The notes under the pieces are model-generated. The model worked only from the letters and a program-made list of their open reading frames with translations, was not told the DNA's origin and did not search any database. The translations under genes were made by a program, and so were the position numbers. A stretch of DNA of 64,000 nt from Haliscomenobacter sp. (GTDB taxonomy: Bacteria > Bacteroidota > Bacteroidia > Chitinophagales > Saprospiraceae), in the NCBI GenBank assembly GCA_016707205.1, contig JADJHZ010000008.1:167271-231270 (forward strand), written 5' to 3'. Shown one piece after another: positions 63,451-64,000 of the stretch. Within the stretch, counting starts at the first letter, position 1. Each line of letters opens with the position of its first letter.

Positions 63451-63978
63451 ATGTCGCAGTTGGAATTCGAAACCAGGTTCAATTAGATGACCGCCCTGTT
63501 GAATGCCTTCGCTTAGAACCTTACCAAAACCTTGGAGGATGCTAAAGATCTTACCAGGAGACGGCATACCGCGCCATGACGAACATGGACAAATTCCGCC
63601 CCGGAACCAACTTCAAACGGCTCTTCACGATCATGAAGAACATCTTCATCAATAACTACCGCAAGCGGACCAAAGCCAATACGATTTTTTGATTCTACCG
63701 ACAACCTGTATTTCCTCAATTCCGGCGATGCCCTGATCTCCAACAGCGGAGAATCCAACATCCTGATGAGCGAGCTCACCGGCATGATTGAAGGGCTCGA
63801 AGACAGCATTCGGGTTCCGTTTCTGCTGCACTATCAGGGATATAAGTACCAGGAGATCGCCGATTATCTCGATCTCCCTCTGGGTACGGTCAAAAGCCGG
63901 ATCTTCTTTGCCCGCAAGGAACTCAAAGACCTAATTCAAAAAAGGTATCCCAGACTCGCGCTGGAAGCGGAGGGATAA
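63451..63978 (+). CDS. ECF RNA polymerase sigma factor (two stops and indels)
   Basis: The frame reads MSQLEFETRFN then TAG (63484), MTALLNAFA then TAG (63514), NLTKTLEDAKDL, which is region 2 of a sigma-24-like factor. It continues after one missing T (63551-63552) with ETAYRAMTNMDKFRPGTNFK, IMKNIFINNYRKRTKANTIFD, an extra T in the run at 63685-63690, and an intact region 4: RVPFLLHYQGYKYQEIADYLDLPLGTVKSRIFFARKEL. TNFK-RLF is one residue short of the usual TNFKxWLF. The family normally has Tyr or a similar residue at the second stop. Technical error is likely given the neighbours; a true pseudogene is possible. Confidence 0.75.
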
Positions 63979-64000
63979 ACGGCTGGTATTTTACCATTTC

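Noticed and set aside
63484..63516. Alternative genetic code with TAG read as an amino acid
   Set aside because: TAG ends several intact genes in the same window (5862, 53022, 58013), and the two TAGs lie in a stretch full of other apparent errors.
1..63978. Prophage, integron or transposon
   Set aside because: No integrase, transposase, phage structural gene or terminal inverted repeat with target duplication was seen; the two sigma factors at the ends are different proteins and not a duplicated boundary.

Overview
The window reads as a chromosomal stretch from a member of the Bacteroidota, most likely the Saprospiria (Saprospiraceae or Lewinella-like). The evidence is a type IX secretion C-terminal domain, an Omp28/DUF6029/TlpA cluster, the Bacteroidota-restricted families DUF4270, DUF4286 and DUF4290, a TonB-dependent receptor with an N-terminal carboxypeptidase-like domain, and several promoters of the Bacteroidota form TAnnTTTG. 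Base composition is close to half G+C and even, except for the AT-rich gaps near 10.9 kb and 63.2 kb and the toxin-antitoxin pair at 52.4-53.0 kb. I see no tRNA, rRNA, IS element, prophage or CRISPR array.

Layout. 0-7 kb: truncated ECF sigma factor, TPR lipoprotein, T9SS cargo protein, TonB-dependent receptor and LytS-type histidine kinase. 7-13 kb: small membrane ORF, a BlaR1-like M56 peptidase with its BlaI-like repressor and a clear operator-promoter, a Skp/OmpH chaperone, a glucosaminidase and a membrane protein/winged-helix pair. 13-31 kb, mostly minus strand: Omp28, DUF6029, TlpA (plus strand), ABC-F ATPase, tail-specific protease, membrane pyrophosphatase, an M50 protease with CBS domains, acyl-CoA dehydrogenase, DUF4286, DUF4290, glmS, DUF4270 and a short glycogen-synthase-like protein. 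31-43 kb, plus strand: panC, panD, a UPF0104 flippase-like protein, rfaE2, a Nif3-like protein, a zinc-ribbon coiled-coil protein, a TPR protein, pheT, a coiled-coil protein, zapA and rny. 43-52 kb: an esterase, then a molybdenum-cofactor group (moaA, an FdhF/YdeP-type oxidoreductase, a prolyl oligopeptidase, moaC, a mobA-like gene). 52-64 kb: VapBC-like pair, DHFR-like reductase, amidase, GH92 glycosidase, deoC, SPOR protein, rodA, tgt, lptG/lptF and a second ECF sigma factor.

Two features cut across the window. First, seven intergenic sites carry degenerate 7- or 8-nt 'ladder' repeats. Several start exactly at a stop codon, repeat TAG/TAA in all three frames, and are often followed by their own inverse so that a hairpin can form. 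I know of no description of these for this group; they are my main candidate for something new. A structured non-coding RNA candidate at 22.8-23.0 kb, with its own promoter and a strong terminator, is the second.

Second, several genes are broken by single-base changes, mostly in short homopolymers. These are scattered up to 56 kb and dense from about 58.6 kb to the end (deoC, rodA, tgt, lptG, sigma factor). Housekeeping genes are involved and reading resumes in frame after each break, so I interpret these as uncorrected sequencing indels near a poorly covered contig end, not gene decay. For broken genes I give the whole reconstructed span.
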